Shown piece after piece: positions 5,284 to 5,436 of a stretch of DNA of 5,436 nt. The first letter of the stretch is position 1. The number at the start of each line of letters is the position of its first letter. The notes beneath the pieces are model-generated. The model was not told the DNA's origin. It saw only the letters and a program-made list of their open reading frames with translations, and did no database searches. A program made the translations under genes and the position numbers. Origin of the DNA: Clostridiales bacterium UBA1728 (GTDB taxonomy: Bacteria > Bacillota > Clostridia > Oscillospirales > Oscillospiraceae); NCBI GenBank assembly GCA_002315975.1, contig DCIK01000016.1:648-6083 (forward strand), in the 5' to 3' direction.

Positions 5284-5320
5284 GTCATTGCAAAAGCATC
5301 CGCAGACCGGTGTGGCAATC
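5284..5320. repeat. Probable intergenic repeat unit (GTCATTGC...GTGTGGCAATC type)
   Basis: The stretch begins GTCATTGC and ends GTGTGGCAATC, with ATTGC (5287-5291) and GCAAT (5315-5319) as inverted ends and CCGCAGACCGG inside. From memory this matches a common short palindromic intergenic repeat in gut Clostridia, here degenerate in its left half. Only one copy is in the window, so the repeat call rests on that recollection. Confidence 0.45.
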
Positions 5321-5332
5321 AGGATGAAGTGA

Positions 5333-5346
5333 TTCATCGCGATGAA
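5333..5346. repeat. 14-bp perfect palindrome
   Basis: TTCATCGCGATGAA is a perfect palindrome with no loop. It could be a dimeric regulator's operator or the tip of a repeat element. As it lies among other repeats and more than 100 nt after the last gene, a repeat fragment is more likely. Confidence 0.6.
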
Positions 5347-5361
5347 CGAAAGCCCTGTGGA

Positions 5362-5409
5362 TCCCTCTGCGAGGGAGCTGCCCCAGTGCGCTCACTGGGG
5401 CTGAGGGAG
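5362..5409. repeat. Composite hairpin repeat (CCCTC-GAGGGAG type)
   Basis: TCCCTC (5362-5367) pairs with GAGGGA (5371-5376) over loop TGC, or alternatively with GAGGGA (5403-5408), enclosing a second hairpin CCCCAGTG (5381-5388)/CACTGGGG (5393-5400) with loop CGCT. The pattern of a CCCTCTGCGAGGGAGCTG start, a variable central hairpin and a CTGAGGGAG end resembles a frequent intergenic element in Oscillospiraceae that I remember but cannot check here. No T tract follows the hairpins closely (TTCTTTT at 5415-5421 is 14 nt beyond), so termination of the transporter operon here is only possible. Confidence 0.6.
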
Positions 5410-5436
5410 AGAGGTTCTTTTGAGCTGTTTCGTAGA

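Overview
The window reads as chromosomal DNA from a low-G+C-phylum (Firmicutes) gut-type Clostridia, most likely the Oscillospiraceae/Ruminococcaceae branch. This is inferred from the infC-rpmI-rplT operon with a leader attenuator, strong AGGAGG-type ribosome binding sites, GC-rich third codon positions in the genes, near-consensus sigma-A promoters, and GC-rich hairpin-forming intergenic repeats of a style I remember from those genomes. The genus cannot be fixed from sequence alone. All five genes are on the + strand.

Layout. Positions 1-135 are intergenic and hold an extended -10 promoter. deoC (136-795, deoxyribose-phosphate aldolase) follows. Positions 796-986 hold no gene but carry five consecutive stem-loops and the second copy of a 16-bp repeat, which sits just upstream of a near-perfect promoter (987-1015). 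That promoter drives the translation operon infC (IF3), rpmI (L35) and rplT (L20). Its leader of about 165 nt contains an intrinsic terminator just before infC and a matching antiterminator strand near the 5' end, so it looks like an attenuator of the kind L20 controls in Bacillus subtilis. infC appears to start at a non-canonical AUC codon. A strong terminator (2320-2362) closes the operon. A long MITE-like hairpin (2386-2461) and another promoter come next.

The last two genes (2607-3659 and 3690-5225) form a compact two-gene amino-acid-type ABC importer. The first is an ATPase with an extra C-terminal domain of about 105 residues. The second is a secreted-then-membrane protein in which a family 3 solute-binding domain is fused to the permease. 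The two halves of this binding domain are in reversed order, consistent with circular permutation. One permease gene plus one ATPase gene suggests a homodimeric transporter with two tethered receptors. Positions 5226-5436 carry no recognisable gene, only further repeats and palindromes.

The most unusual items are the permuted binding domain, the ATPase's C-terminal extension (which weakly resembles a degenerate GHKL/anti-sigma-type ATPase fold), the infC leader switch with its AUC start, and the hairpin array between deoC and infC.
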